Below are positions 43,812 to 52,117 of a DNA stretch of 64,000 nt, piece after piece. Below the pieces are notes generated by a model. The model worked only from the letters and a program-made list of their open reading frames with translations, did not search any database and was not told the DNA's origin. The position numbers were made by a program, and so were the translations under genes. This DNA is from an uncultured Maribacter sp. (GTDB lineage: Bacteria; Bacteroidota; Bacteroidia; Flavobacteriales; Flavobacteriaceae), in contig NZ_CANMDU010000001.1 of assembly GCF_947496775.1 (NCBI RefSeq), positions 248,001 to 312,000 of the forward strand. The letters are read 5' to 3'. Position 1 is the stretch's first letter, and every line of letters begins with the position of its first letter.

Positions 43812-44297
43812 ATGAAAACAGAAGTAATAATTGGAGTTTTAGTAGTACTTGGAGTTATGTACTTCGTTTCAAGAAATAAAAGCGGCAATAATTCAATTAT
43901 ACATGTTGCCAAACAGATTCAATTTTCGGAATTGGAATCTGTTATGACTCAATTGTTAGATGGGAAATTGGAATATAAATTTTTCGGAATAACATCCGAC
44001 GGAATTGATTGTATCTATTTTGCAAATGATAATGGGGAAATAAATATTGAATTTGAGGTTATAACTAATGAGCAAAAACCTTATGCGGAAAAACTAAGTA
44101 GCTTCGCCAAAATGAATAATTACAACCTAACTAAAACGTCTTACGGAAATAAACCTACTTATTCTGATTTAAAAGAAGCACCTGTTTATAAATTGGAATT
44201 GAATGTCGACAAACATAAAGCTACGGAAATTGGAATTGAAATAATGCGAACTATTTTTAATAAAAACGGAATGACAAAATTTGATGTTGTTCCATAA
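43812..44297 (+). CDS. Hypothetical membrane-anchored protein
   Basis: A 161-residue protein with an N-terminal membrane helix (about 4-20, VIIGVLVVLGVMYFV) and a soluble mixed alpha/beta domain (about 35-160). I recognise no family motif. It is the first of three genes between the 100-bp repeats, set well apart from both neighbours (254-base and 174-base spacers), and the spacing suggests its own promoter. Confidence 0.6.
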   Translation: MKTEVIIGVLVVLGVMYFVSRNKSGNNSIIHVAKQIQFSELESVMTQLLDGKLEYKFFGITSDGIDCIYFANDNGEINIEFEVITNEQKPYAEKLSSFAKMNNYNLTKTSYGNKPTYSDLKEAPVYKLELNVDKHKATEIGIEIMRTIFNKNGMTKFDVVP

Positions 44298-44471
44298 TTA
44301 AAAAACGTTTGCTCTATATTTATTAAAAAATAGGACAAATAGTGTTTAAACAATGTCTTTATACCAACATAGGAACAAAACATAAAAATTCGACTCTGTG
44401 TTAGTACGAAGAGTTTGCGTCTTTTTACATGCTACATTTCATACACAAGTCCCTTGGCAAACAGATTAAAA

Positions 44472-45053
44472 ATGAAATTAAAAATTGAACTAATATTGGT
44501 CTTTTCTTTGTTTTTTATTCATTGTAAGGAAGGCCCAAAAAAGAAGTATACCACAGAAACAAAGGTTAAAAATTCTTCCGCTATAATTGAAAAATCTAAA
44601 TTAAAAATCAAAAAAATAAGTATTCCTTCCTTTGGAGAAATTGAAGTAAATCAAAACCAAATAGACAGTACTCATATATTTAATGCTGGAGATTGTGGAG
44701 GGAATATAACTCGGTATAAAATTGACAAAAAATTCGTGACAATTGACACTACTTCTTGCGGAGACTATGGAGATACGTATACTTGCTATGTATTGGATTC
44801 TATAAATTCAATTGAATTAGTATTTGAAGAAAAATATACTTTTATAAAAAATGGAAAGATTATTAATCAATTACTCATTGACTTTAACGAAGAGCCCGTC
44901 ATTGCGAAAAAAAGAACTGATACGGTTTATTCTAATAAAGAAAAACATTTAAATTTATTTCAAGGGGACACCTTAGTTGATGTACTAAAATCTTTTGAAA
45001 ATTGGAGTTTGAATTATGAGAATATATGGAAATACAAAAATTCGGATGAATAA
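44472..45053 (+). CDS. Hypothetical lipoprotein
   Basis: I choose the ATG at 44472, because the protein then starts with a lipoprotein signal (MKLKIELILVFSLFFIHCKEG, C18). A longer frame from 44415 adds a leader without such character. The 193-residue product has a paired-cysteine segment (DCGGN ... TSCGDYGDTYTC), possibly a disulfide-stabilised beta domain. The family is not recognised. Second gene of the repeat-bracketed segment. Confidence 0.6.
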   Translation: MKLKIELILVFSLFFIHCKEGPKKKYTTETKVKNSSAIIEKSKLKIKKISIPSFGEIEVNQNQIDSTHIFNAGDCGGNITRYKIDKKFVTIDTTSCGDYGDTYTCYVLDSINSIELVFEEKYTFIKNGKIINQLLIDFNEEPVIAKKRTDTVYSNKEKHLNLFQGDTLVDVLKSFENWSLNYENIWKYKNSDE

Positions 45054-45196
45054 AAAACGATTTACCAACAATGCTTATGCGTTGCGCTTCATTAGATAAA
45101 ATATACGATTGTCAAATTAACTCATTATTCTTCCAAAAATCCCCCTATTTGCTTACTCATGCACAAATAGATAGTTTTAAATCTATTTATTTTGCA

Positions 45197-45204
45197 TATA
45201 TTTG
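45197..45204 (+). promoter_or_regulatory. -7 element TATATTTG before the AAA/DUF4143 gene
   Basis: An exact TAnnTTTG match 18 bases before the ATG, so the gene can be transcribed on its own with a short leader. The -33 region is AT-rich without a clear TTG. Confidence 0.45.
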
Positions 45205-45222
45205 TTTTATTAAGACAAATTT

Positions 45223-46671
45223 ATGGCCATACTAAACCCTATTCCTGCAAAAAAGATTATCGAACGTCTTCAATACGAAAATCCGTGGTGGATTACCAAA
45301 GAGATTCCAGACACTTACCGTTCAATGTCCAAAAGATTATATTTTGATCTCTTTTATCCATTCGTTCTGGAAAGAAGTATTAATAGGGCATTGGTTCTAA
45401 TGGGACCAAGAAGAGTAGGTAAAACGGTAATGCTATTTCATTGCATTGGGAACTTACTAACTGAAGGAACAAATCCTCATAAACTGTTCTTTATTGGAAT
45501 TGACAACCCGATTTATGTCAACTTAAGTTTAGAAGACGTTCTAAGCCTTTGTAAAGAATCTTTAAACCTTGACAATCTTAATGATTGCTATGTCTTTTTT
45601 GATGAAATACAATACTTGAAAGATTGGGAAAGACACTTAAAAGTATTGGTTGACTCATATCCAAAAACTAAATTTATTGTTTCGGGCTCAGCAGCTGCAG
45701 CATTGAAATGGCATAGCACAGAAAGTGGAGCGGGTAGATTTACTGATTTCCTATTACCTCCGTTGACATTCCAGGAGTATATTCATTTGAAAAATCTAGA
45801 CCATTTAATTTTTGAAGGCGATATTCAATATGGAGACAAGGATATAGAGTATTGCTTAACTCATGATTCAAAAGCCTTAAATAAAGAATTCATTCATTAT
45901 TTAAATTTTGGAGGCTACCCCGAGGTTGTGTTATCTGATAAAATACAAAGTGATATGGGTAGATATGTAAAAAATGATATTGTAGACAAAGTTCTTCTTA
46001 GAGATTTACCAAGTTTATATGGCATCAAAGATGTCCAAGAATTAAACAGATTTTTTACATATATAGCTTATAATACGGGAAATGAATTTTCGTATGAGAC
46101 AATGTCTCGGGAAAGTGGGATTCAAAAGGATACATTAAAAAAATATCTAGAATATTTAGAGGCAGCATTCCTAATTAAAGTACTAAACAAAGTCGGAGTC
46201 AATGCAAAAAGATTAAAAAGAATTACAAGTTTCAAAGTATATCTTACTAATCCATCACTTCGTACTGCTTTGTTTTCACCGATAAGTGAAACAGATCAAG
46301 AAATGGGAAACATGGTTGAAACTGCAATTCTTTCACAATGGATGCATCGGGAGCAACTAGATTTAACTTATGCTAGATGGAAAGACGGCAGAAATGAAGG
46401 GGAAGTAGACCTTGTTTTAGTAGATGATAAAAATTACAAACCAGTTTGGGGAGTAGAAATTAAGTGGAGTAATCGATATTTTGACAAACCACAAGAATTG
46501 AAAAGTTTAATTAAATTTTGTGAAACAAATAAACTTAAAGCTGCGGTTGTCACTTCAATTGATCAAATAGGAATCACAGAAACACGAGACTTGAGATTTA
46601 CTTTTCTACCAGCTTCTATCTATGCATATAATATTGGAGAAATCACACTTAGAATGAAAACTAATAATTAA
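45223..46671 (+). CDS. AAA-type ATPase with DUF4143 C-terminal domain
   Basis: A 482-residue cytoplasmic protein. The AAA_14 domain (about 50-205) has Walker A GPRRVGKT (61-68), Walker B YVFFDEIQ (about 123-130) and a sensor region (FIVSGSAAAALK). A winged-helix-like linker covers about 260-340, and DUF4143 about 340-475. In DUF4143 the residues of GEVDLVLV and VWGVEIKWS fit a PD-(D/E)xK nuclease-like core (E/D ... E-x-K). Members are widespread, sporadic and often horizontally transferred, with unknown function, and roles in defence or mobile-element biology have been suspected. It lies just before the second copy of the 100-bp repeat. Confidence 0.82.
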   Translation: MAILNPIPAKKIIERLQYENPWWITKEIPDTYRSMSKRLYFDLFYPFVLERSINRALVLMGPRRVGKTVMLFHCIGNLLTEGTNPHKLFFIGIDNPIYVNLSLEDVLSLCKESLNLDNLNDCYVFFDEIQYLKDWERHLKVLVDSYPKTKFIVSGSAAAALKWHSTESGAGRFTDFLLPPLTFQEYIHLKNLDHLIFEGDIQYGDKDIEYCLTHDSKALNKEFIHYLNFGGYPEVVLSDKIQSDMGRYVKNDIVDKVLLRDLPSLYGIKDVQELNRFFTYIAYNTGNEFSYETMSRESGIQKDTLKKYLEYLEAAFLIKVLNKVGVNAKRLKRITSFKVYLTNPSLRTALFSPISETDQEMGNMVETAILSQWMHREQLDLTYARWKDGRNEGEVDLVLVDDKNYKPVWGVEIKWSNRYFDKPQELKSLIKFCETNKLKAAVVTSIDQIGITETRDLRFTFLPASIYAYNIGEITLRMKTNN

Positions 46672-46690
46672 AGAAAAAACGAAGGCACAT

Positions 46691-46790
46691 CAAAGAACTG
46701 AGGTAAAAACCAATAAATTAACCTTAATTCTCTCTTTTGTTCTTTTTAGTTTATACTATCAATTTAATGAAAAATCAAACTTAAGGTGTA
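46691..46790 (+). repeat. 100-bp direct repeat, copy B
   Basis: Same orientation as copy A with four substitutions. It starts 19 bases past the stop codon of the AAA/DUF4143 gene, the same relative place as copy A behind its gene. Confidence 0.92.
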
Positions 46791-46870
46791 AATAAAACTA
46801 CTAACTATACCCAATTATTTAAAAAAAACATCGTTATATACACTTAAACGTTAGAAAAAAATAAAAAATT

Positions 46871-47185
46871 ATGTTAGGAATCTTATTACTTTGGTGGATA
46901 GGAAAATACTATTACAAATTAGCCGAAAAATATAATAAAAGTGAATGGGGTTATGCTATTTTGGGTATTGTTACTTATTACGGAGGAACTATAGTTGCCG
47001 GACTTATTACCGGTATTGTAGCTGAAATATTATATCCTGGCTCCATAGATGGTACAAGCGAAACTGTTATTGGAATTTTAATGTTGCCATTTGGGGTTTT
47101 AAGTTGTTATTTACTTTATAAATATTTAGAAAAAACCTGGGAGAAAAACAAACCAGAAAATGAGATAAATAATATTGGCACTTAG
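46871..47185 (+). CDS. Small membrane protein, 104 aa
   Basis: The protein has two or three hydrophobic helices (about 2-14, 27-55 and 65-85) and a charged tail ([12 protein letters not shown]). The glycine-rich second helix ([19 protein letters not shown]) suggests packing in a small oligomer. The family is not recognised. A leader containing AAACGTTAG lies upstream. It converges on the DUF1851 gene across a short hairpin. Confidence 0.55.
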   Translation: MLGILLLWWIGKYYYKLAEKYNKSEWGYAILGIVTYYGGTIVAGLITGIVAEILYPGSIDGTSETVIGILMLPFGVLSCYLLYKYLEKTWEKNKPENEINNIGT

Positions 47186-47218
47186 ATAAAAACCATAAAA
47201 AATTGCTTTAAAAAAGTT

Positions 47219-47236
47219 AAAAAGAGGTCTCTTTTT
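47219..47236. terminator. Short bidirectional terminator
   Basis: AAAAAGA-GGTC-TCTTTTT, a 7-bp stem with T-rich flanks on both strands between convergent genes. The stem is short, so the call is tentative. Confidence 0.5.
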
Positions 47237-47245
47237 ATTTAACTT

Positions 47246-47869
47246 CTACATGGTCATTTGAAACACAATATCTTGATAAACTTGTGCATTTCCCTTTTTT
47301 AAGTATTTCGTTTCCATTTCTCCACCCATTGCTAAAACGGGGGTAAATGTAAAGACTTCGTTTTTATTTAAATACCCTTTTTCTTTAATGGCTTTTTTAA
47401 ACAAAGTTTCTCTTAACCACTCTTCCCTATCTTCTTCATTGGTTAGAAAATCCTCGAAAAAAGAAGCAAGACTCCAAACGACTGTTTCTACTTTTCTATA
47501 TTGAATATCAATCATACAAACATCTTCGTCTGTTTCTGTAAGCTTTCGGTAATAAAACAACTCGCCAAAACCAGTAATAGCAAACGGAACATATTTTTCT
47601 ACTTCTTGTCCCAACCATGTCCATAATGAAGGTTCAAAATCTTTTGGGTTTACCAACTCTATGAGCCCATTATTATATTTCCCAAATCCGTCTGCTTTCC
47701 ATAAATCAATCAAAAACTGCGGAACTTTAAATCTATACTCCTCTATAAGACTGTCTGAAACAGAAGAGGTATTTTCTTCTATTTTAAATACTTCACTAAA
47801 TTTTACTTTAGATTTTGCTGTTTTAGCCTCCTGATTTTTAGAATGGAATATCTTTTTAAAAAAGTTCAT
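47246..47869 (-). CDS. DUF1851/GAD-like domain protein (T6SS immunity-type)
   Basis: A 207-residue cytoplasmic protein. The region from about 45 to 180 matches the pattern of the GAD-related/DUF1851 family (FLIDLWKADGFGKYNNGLIELVNP, FAITGFGELFYYRKL, SLASFFEDFLTNEEDREEW). The founding examples protect against Tdi/Tde-type secreted toxins. No toxin or secretion gene is adjacent, so this is an orphan immunity gene or has another role. It follows the LD-carboxypeptidase gene by 12 bp on the same strand. Confidence 0.68.
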   Translation of the reverse strand: MNFFKKIFHSKNQEAKTAKSKVKFSEVFKIEENTSSVSDSLIEEYRFKVPQFLIDLWKADGFGKYNNGLIELVNPKDFEPSLWTWLGQEVEKYVPFAITGFGELFYYRKLTETDEDVCMIDIQYRKVETVVWSLASFFEDFLTNEEDREEWLRETLFKKAIKEKGYLNKNEVFTFTPVLAMGGEMETKYLKKGNAQVYQDIVFQMTM

Positions 47870-47881
47870 TGATGCAAATTT

Positions 47882-48862
47882 TTAAGGACGAAAAACTACT
47901 GAAGACTCCGTATTCGTAATAGTAACATCTACAATTCTGCCTAATACTAAGGCTCTATTATCTGCGTCATGACCTGCAGGAAAATTAAAAAGTAATGGTA
48001 CCTCTTTAGGTACAACATCTACTATTATTTGTTCTATTGGGGCTCCCCAAGGTGTAGTGTTTTTTTTAATTTTTGTCATACCGCCAACAATAACCGCTTT
48101 TACATTTTTAAAATATCCGGCACGCTTTAAGCTTTGCAGCATTCTGTCTATACTATACTTGTACTCCCCTATTTCTTCTATAAACAAAATTTTATTTTCA
48201 GTAGATATTTGGCTATCCGAACCAAGCATGGAAGATAATATGGCTATATTACCGCCTACTATCTTTCCACTAACCTTTCCTGTTCTATTGTATGTAGAGG
48301 AAGGTACGGTATAACTTATAGGAGCACCAAAAAGTGCTTTTCGGAAACTCTCTATTGTATTTGGTATATCTTCGGGCTTATCTTGCATGCTTGTCCCCAT
48401 CATAGCATGTAGGGTTTCTACTCCTAAATTATGTATATGACTATGAAATGCCGTAATATCCGAATAACCAATAATCCATTTGGGATGTTTTAAAAAGGTA
48501 CTAAAGTCTAATCTATCTAAAACTCGAACAGACCCATAACCTCCTCTTCCGCTCCAAATAGCTTTAATATTAGGGTTATCTAGGGCATCCTGAAAATCTT
48601 GACATCGTTCTTCATCTGTTCCTGCGAAATGCTTGGCTTGGCTAAACAAGTGTTTTCCGTAAACTACTTTTAAGCCCCAACTCTCTGCTAATGCCTTTGC
48701 TTTTGCTATATCTGGTTTTTTATGAGCTTTTATAATTCCGGCTGGCCCCACAATAGCAATAGTATCTCCTTTTTGCAAATAAGGCGGCCTAACTAAAGTG
48801 GTATTAGTTTGTGAGGTTATAGACATAGAAATAAATAAAAAAAATAAAAAAGTATACTTCAT
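47882..48862 (-). CDS. LD-carboxypeptidase (S66 family)
   Basis: A 326-residue enzyme that trims tetrapeptide stems of peptidoglycan. Blocks of the S66 family are visible: IWSGRGGYGSVRVLDRLDF (about 107-125), the nucleophile serine in IIGYSDITAFH, the glutamate in LFIEEIGEYKYSIDRML and the histidine in PAGHDADN. Unlike cytoplasmic LdcA, this one begins with a signal peptide (FLFISMSITSQ), so it acts in the periplasm. It heads the pair with the DUF1851 gene. Confidence 0.85.
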   Translation of the reverse strand: MKYTFLFFLFISMSITSQTNTTLVRPPYLQKGDTIAIVGPAGIIKAHKKPDIAKAKALAESWGLKVVYGKHLFSQAKHFAGTDEERCQDFQDALDNPNIKAIWSGRGGYGSVRVLDRLDFSTFLKHPKWIIGYSDITAFHSHIHNLGVETLHAMMGTSMQDKPEDIPNTIESFRKALFGAPISYTVPSSTYNRTGKVSGKIVGGNIAILSSMLGSDSQISTENKILFIEEIGEYKYSIDRMLQSLKRAGYFKNVKAVIVGGMTKIKKNTTPWGAPIEQIIVDVVPKEVPLLFNFPAGHDADNRALVLGRIVDVTITNTESSVVFRP

Positions 48863-48992
48863 TTTAGCAATGCTTAGAATCTGTTAAATTAAGGAAACTA
48901 ATAGAATTAATATTTTTATATTTATAAAAAAACACTCCCCTTTTTGGAAAAAAGCCCAAAACGTAAAGACAATCTTTTAAGAATAATACAGA

Positions 48993-49931
48993 ATGAATAA
49001 ATTAATCTGGGTATTTGCCTTTTCTACCTTACTATCTTGTAATAAAGAAATTAAATCTGAGCAACCCATAAAGGAATCTCATATACAATATTTTGGTTTT
49101 ACTTTGATTGATACCTATTGGGATGACCCTACAGATGACCAAACAAAAACAAATTATTTAGATGAAGTAAACTCCTTCTCTAATATTGCAGATATTTTGG
49201 TTGCAAATCCTACGGATAATATAGTTTCCCGAATGACCAAAATGAATAATCTAGAGGTTAAAAGTATATTACATGTATCGGAGTTATTCTTTGAATTAAT
49301 TGGAACAAATAGCCCTTCTGGAGCAAAATATGCGTTGCGTACAGACTATAAATTAAGATGGGATGAGTTTATAAGCCGTAACAATATAGAAGAAAATAAA
49401 AATATAATACAATCCTTCTACATTGGGGAAGAACCTACTTGGAATGGAATATCATTTTCGGAGTTAAAATCTGCTACTGATTATGTAAAATTAACAATAC
49501 CTACAGTGCCTATACTAATCATAGAAGCTTATCCTAGTATCGATAAACTTACTATACCTAATTCTGTAGATTGGATTGGTTTTGATTATTATTTTATTAA
49601 AGATCCAAAAACAAACCAGGAATATATAAATAGGATAAATACCTTAAAAACGAAATTCTCTAATGCCGAACAAAAATTGGTAATTGTAATGGATACCCAT
49701 TATATTACTTCTGTACACGGAGATTTTAGTGGTATATCTTTAAATGAAATGGGAAATGTAGCAGACAGCTACTATGAGATAGCCAAATCGCAACCAAAAA
49801 CTATAGCAATACTAGGTTATTTTTGGCCAAGTGGTTTTGATGACCCCGAATCTATTGGCGCGAGAAATATGCCGAATGAAATTAAAGAAAATTATATCCG
49901 AATCGGAAAAGAAATTACCCATAAAAATTAA
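48993..49931 (+). CDS. TIM-barrel-like lipoprotein (glycoside hydrolase-like)
   Basis: A 312-residue lipoprotein (lipobox LLSC). Strand/helix alternation and blocks such as YFGFTLIDTYWDD, FYIGEEPTWNG, ILIIEAYPS, VDWIGFDYYF and VIVMDTHY are characteristic of a clan GH-A-like TIM barrel in which the acidic residues after beta strands would be catalytic. I could not assign a GH family. Another TIM-barrel-like lipoprotein lies 384 bp further on, and both are on the outer surface or in the periplasm. Confidence 0.55.
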   Translation: MNKLIWVFAFSTLLSCNKEIKSEQPIKESHIQYFGFTLIDTYWDDPTDDQTKTNYLDEVNSFSNIADILVANPTDNIVSRMTKMNNLEVKSILHVSELFFELIGTNSPSGAKYALRTDYKLRWDEFISRNNIEENKNIIQSFYIGEEPTWNGISFSELKSATDYVKLTIPTVPILIIEAYPSIDKLTIPNSVDWIGFDYYFIKDPKTNQEYINRINTLKTKFSNAEQKLVIVMDTHYITSVHGDFSGISLNEMGNVADSYYEIAKSQPKTIAILGYFWPSGFDDPESIGARNMPNEIKENYIRIGKEITHKN

Positions 49932-49968
49932 ACCATTTACTTTAAAAAAAAAATTATAATTCGCAATT

Positions 49969-49998
49969 ACTATAAAAAAGAAATACTTTTTTTATAGT
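49969..49998. terminator. AT-rich hairpin between the lipoprotein genes
   Basis: ACTATAAAAAAG pairs with CTTTTTTTATAGT (one bulge) around AAATA. It could end transcription of the first lipoprotein gene, and it lies 38 bases past the stop. The low GC makes it a weak terminator. Confidence 0.4.
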
Positions 49999-50027
49999 AA
50001 ATTTACGTAGGAAAAAATATACAAAAT

Positions 50028-50276
50028 ATGCTGCAAAAAATAATTATGTTAATAATCGTAATTCTTTTATATAGTTGCTCTGGAGAACCTAAGTGTGATG
50101 AAGGTTACATAGAGCATTTCGGAGTAGATGGCAACAGTTGGTGTGTACCAGAGTTCGAAGAAGGAGCATTACATAATTTTAATTTAGGAGATACTTACTA
50201 TCATAAAGATTTTGGCGTTATTAATTATAAGAATGGTATTTGGCTTACTACACACAATCAAATAATAAAACCGTGA
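50028..50276 (+). CDS. Small lipoprotein, 82 aa
   Basis: A lipoprotein signal (LLYSCSGEP) is followed by about 60 residues with two further cysteines (C22 and C38) and many aromatic and acidic residues, including NFNLGDTYYHKDFGVINYKNG. No family was recognised. It lies between the two TIM-barrel-like lipoprotein genes on the same strand. Confidence 0.55.
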   Translation: MLQKIIMLIIVILLYSCSGEPKCDEGYIEHFGVDGNSWCVPEFEEGALHNFNLGDTYYHKDFGVINYKNGIWLTTHNQIIKP

Positions 50277-50314
50277 GTATACTAAGGTAATATACCCATA
50301 ATTGTAGCTAATAC

Positions 50315-51400
50315 ATGAAAAATAAATTTTATTTACTTACTACTCTTATTGCTTTTTTGGTCAGTTGCGATAATGGCGAAGACCATAGCCCAATACATGA
50401 AACTAACCGAAGTTTTAAAATGGGTTTTACTACTTGGAGCTACGGACCAACGCAACAAAATGTAAACCAAACTTATTCTTTTATTGAAAATAACGCAGAT
50501 ATTTACACGGAACAAATAGATAATAAAATTCCCTGGGATGCTTGGATAAATGATACTACTTTACCCATAGAGTTTACTAATGAGGTAGCAAGAAGGTTAA
50601 ATAACAAAATAGAGGACAAGCCTTTATTACTTGCAGTAAGTCTTCTTAATACCGATAGAAATGACCTTGCGGAAGATTTTAACGGATTACCGCCTACATA
50701 TACAAACCTTAATGATCCAGAAATTGCAGAGGCATATTTTAAACATATCTCTTATTTAGTAGACCAATTTTCTCCGGAATATTTAGTCATTGCAATTGAA
50801 GTTAATGAGTTAAGATTAAGGGCAGAAAACAAATGGAATTCGTATACTTTATTAATGGAGAACGTTACGGGTAGAATTAAACAACTACATCCTAATCTAA
50901 AGATATCGGAATCTATATCGCTGCACAATTTATACGAACCAGAAATTACAAATGCCGCAGAATATATAAATGAAATAGTAACCCACATGAACCAAATGGA
51001 TTTTGTATCTATTAGTTTTTATCCTTTCTTAAAAAATCAACATACTAAAATAGAATTTCAACGAACTTTTGACTTTTTACACAGCAAGATAAATAAACCA
51101 ATTGCTTTTGTAGAAACAAGTCATATCGCCGAAAATTTATCTTTACCAAATTTCAATTTAGATATTAACGGTAATGAAGAAGGGCAGAATATATATTTAG
51201 AAACTCTAATAGACAATGCAGAACAACAAGATTATGAATTTGTTATCTGGTGGGCGCATAGAGATTATGATGCGCTTTGGGAAACTTTCCCTGATGAAGT
51301 AAAAGATATAGGTAAATTATGGAGAGACACAGGGCTTTTAGATGAAAATGGAACCCAACGATTAAGTTATACTACTTGGAAAACAAATTTAGACAAATAA
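50315..51400 (+). CDS. TIM-barrel-like lipoprotein (glycoside hydrolase-like)
   Basis: A 361-residue lipoprotein (lipobox LVSC). The blocks MGFTTWSYGP, PLLLAVSLLN, YLVIAIEVNELRL, ISFYPFLK, IAFVETSH and FVIWWAHRDYDALW fit the clan GH-A pattern: an acid/base glutamate after beta-4 (IEVNE) and a nucleophile glutamate after beta-7 (VETSH). Both candidate glutamates are present, so this copy looks more enzyme-like than the one at 48993-49931. The substrate is unknown and no SusC/D pair is adjacent. Confidence 0.62.
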   Translation: MKNKFYLLTTLIAFLVSCDNGEDHSPIHETNRSFKMGFTTWSYGPTQQNVNQTYSFIENNADIYTEQIDNKIPWDAWINDTTLPIEFTNEVARRLNNKIEDKPLLLAVSLLNTDRNDLAEDFNGLPPTYTNLNDPEIAEAYFKHISYLVDQFSPEYLVIAIEVNELRLRAENKWNSYTLLMENVTGRIKQLHPNLKISESISLHNLYEPEITNAAEYINEIVTHMNQMDFVSISFYPFLKNQHTKIEFQRTFDFLHSKINKPIAFVETSHIAENLSLPNFNLDINGNEEGQNIYLETLIDNAEQQDYEFVIWWAHRDYDALWETFPDEVKDIGKLWRDTGLLDENGTQRLSYTTWKTNLDK

Positions 51401-51416
51401 TTAGGGATATCGTAAA

Positions 51417-52106
51417 ATGCAAAAAGAAGAAAACAAATTAGATAATGTAGTTTTGCATTCCTTACTAGAGACGCATAAAAAATATGCTATCGAATATGAA
51501 GGAATTACCTTCTATAATCCAACATATTGCCCTTTCGGTGGCTTTACTTCTACCGAGAAAAACCATATTGGAATTGACCAATACGCTACTCTGTCGGATG
51601 ATTTTTTTATTGTAGGACAAAAACCAAAACTCGGAAATAAAGTTTACATAGAAAAAGAACTAGTTTGTAACCAGATGGTACTTTCTAAACCAATAGAACT
51701 AGAATCTAATGCAGAAATTACACCTATAAAAACTTCTACACAAAAAGAAGAAGTGTTTCATTTGGTTAATATGGTACAGCCTGGATACTTTAGAAAAAAA
51801 ACTAGCGACCTAGGTACTTATTTTGGTATATATATAAATGGCTATTTAATCTCTGTATGCGGAGAAAGAATGCAAATGAACAAATACACCGAAATAAGTG
51901 CTGTAGTCACTCATCCGAAACATAGTAGAAAAGGTTACGCCAAGCAACTTATAAAACATACTTCGGACCATATATTAAGTAAAAACAAAATTCCGTTTTT
52001 ACATGTTGCCGAGACCAATAGTTTGGCCCTAAAACTATACGAAAAACTTGGATTTAAAACGAGAAGAAAAATTAGCTTTTGGAATATAAAAAGTAACCAA
52101 ATTTAA
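51417..52106 (+). CDS. GNAT family N-acetyltransferase
   Basis: A 229-residue protein with a GNAT core in the C-terminal half: TEISAVVTHPKHSRKGYAKQL (about 158-178; motif A with the acetyl-CoA loop R-K-G-Y-A) and LHVAETNSLALKLYEKLGF (motif B). The N-terminal 110 residues are a separate domain, as in FR47-like members. It starts 16 bp after the lipoprotein gene and leads a tight run with the DUF4919 and VOC genes. The substrate is unknown. Confidence 0.82.
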   Translation: MQKEENKLDNVVLHSLLETHKKYAIEYEGITFYNPTYCPFGGFTSTEKNHIGIDQYATLSDDFFIVGQKPKLGNKVYIEKELVCNQMVLSKPIELESNAEITPIKTSTQKEEVFHLVNMVQPGYFRKKTSDLGTYFGIYINGYLISVCGERMQMNKYTEISAVVTHPKHSRKGYAKQLIKHTSDHILSKNKIPFLHVAETNSLALKLYEKLGFKTRRKISFWNIKSNQI

Positions 52107-52117
52107 TACTGTAATTT

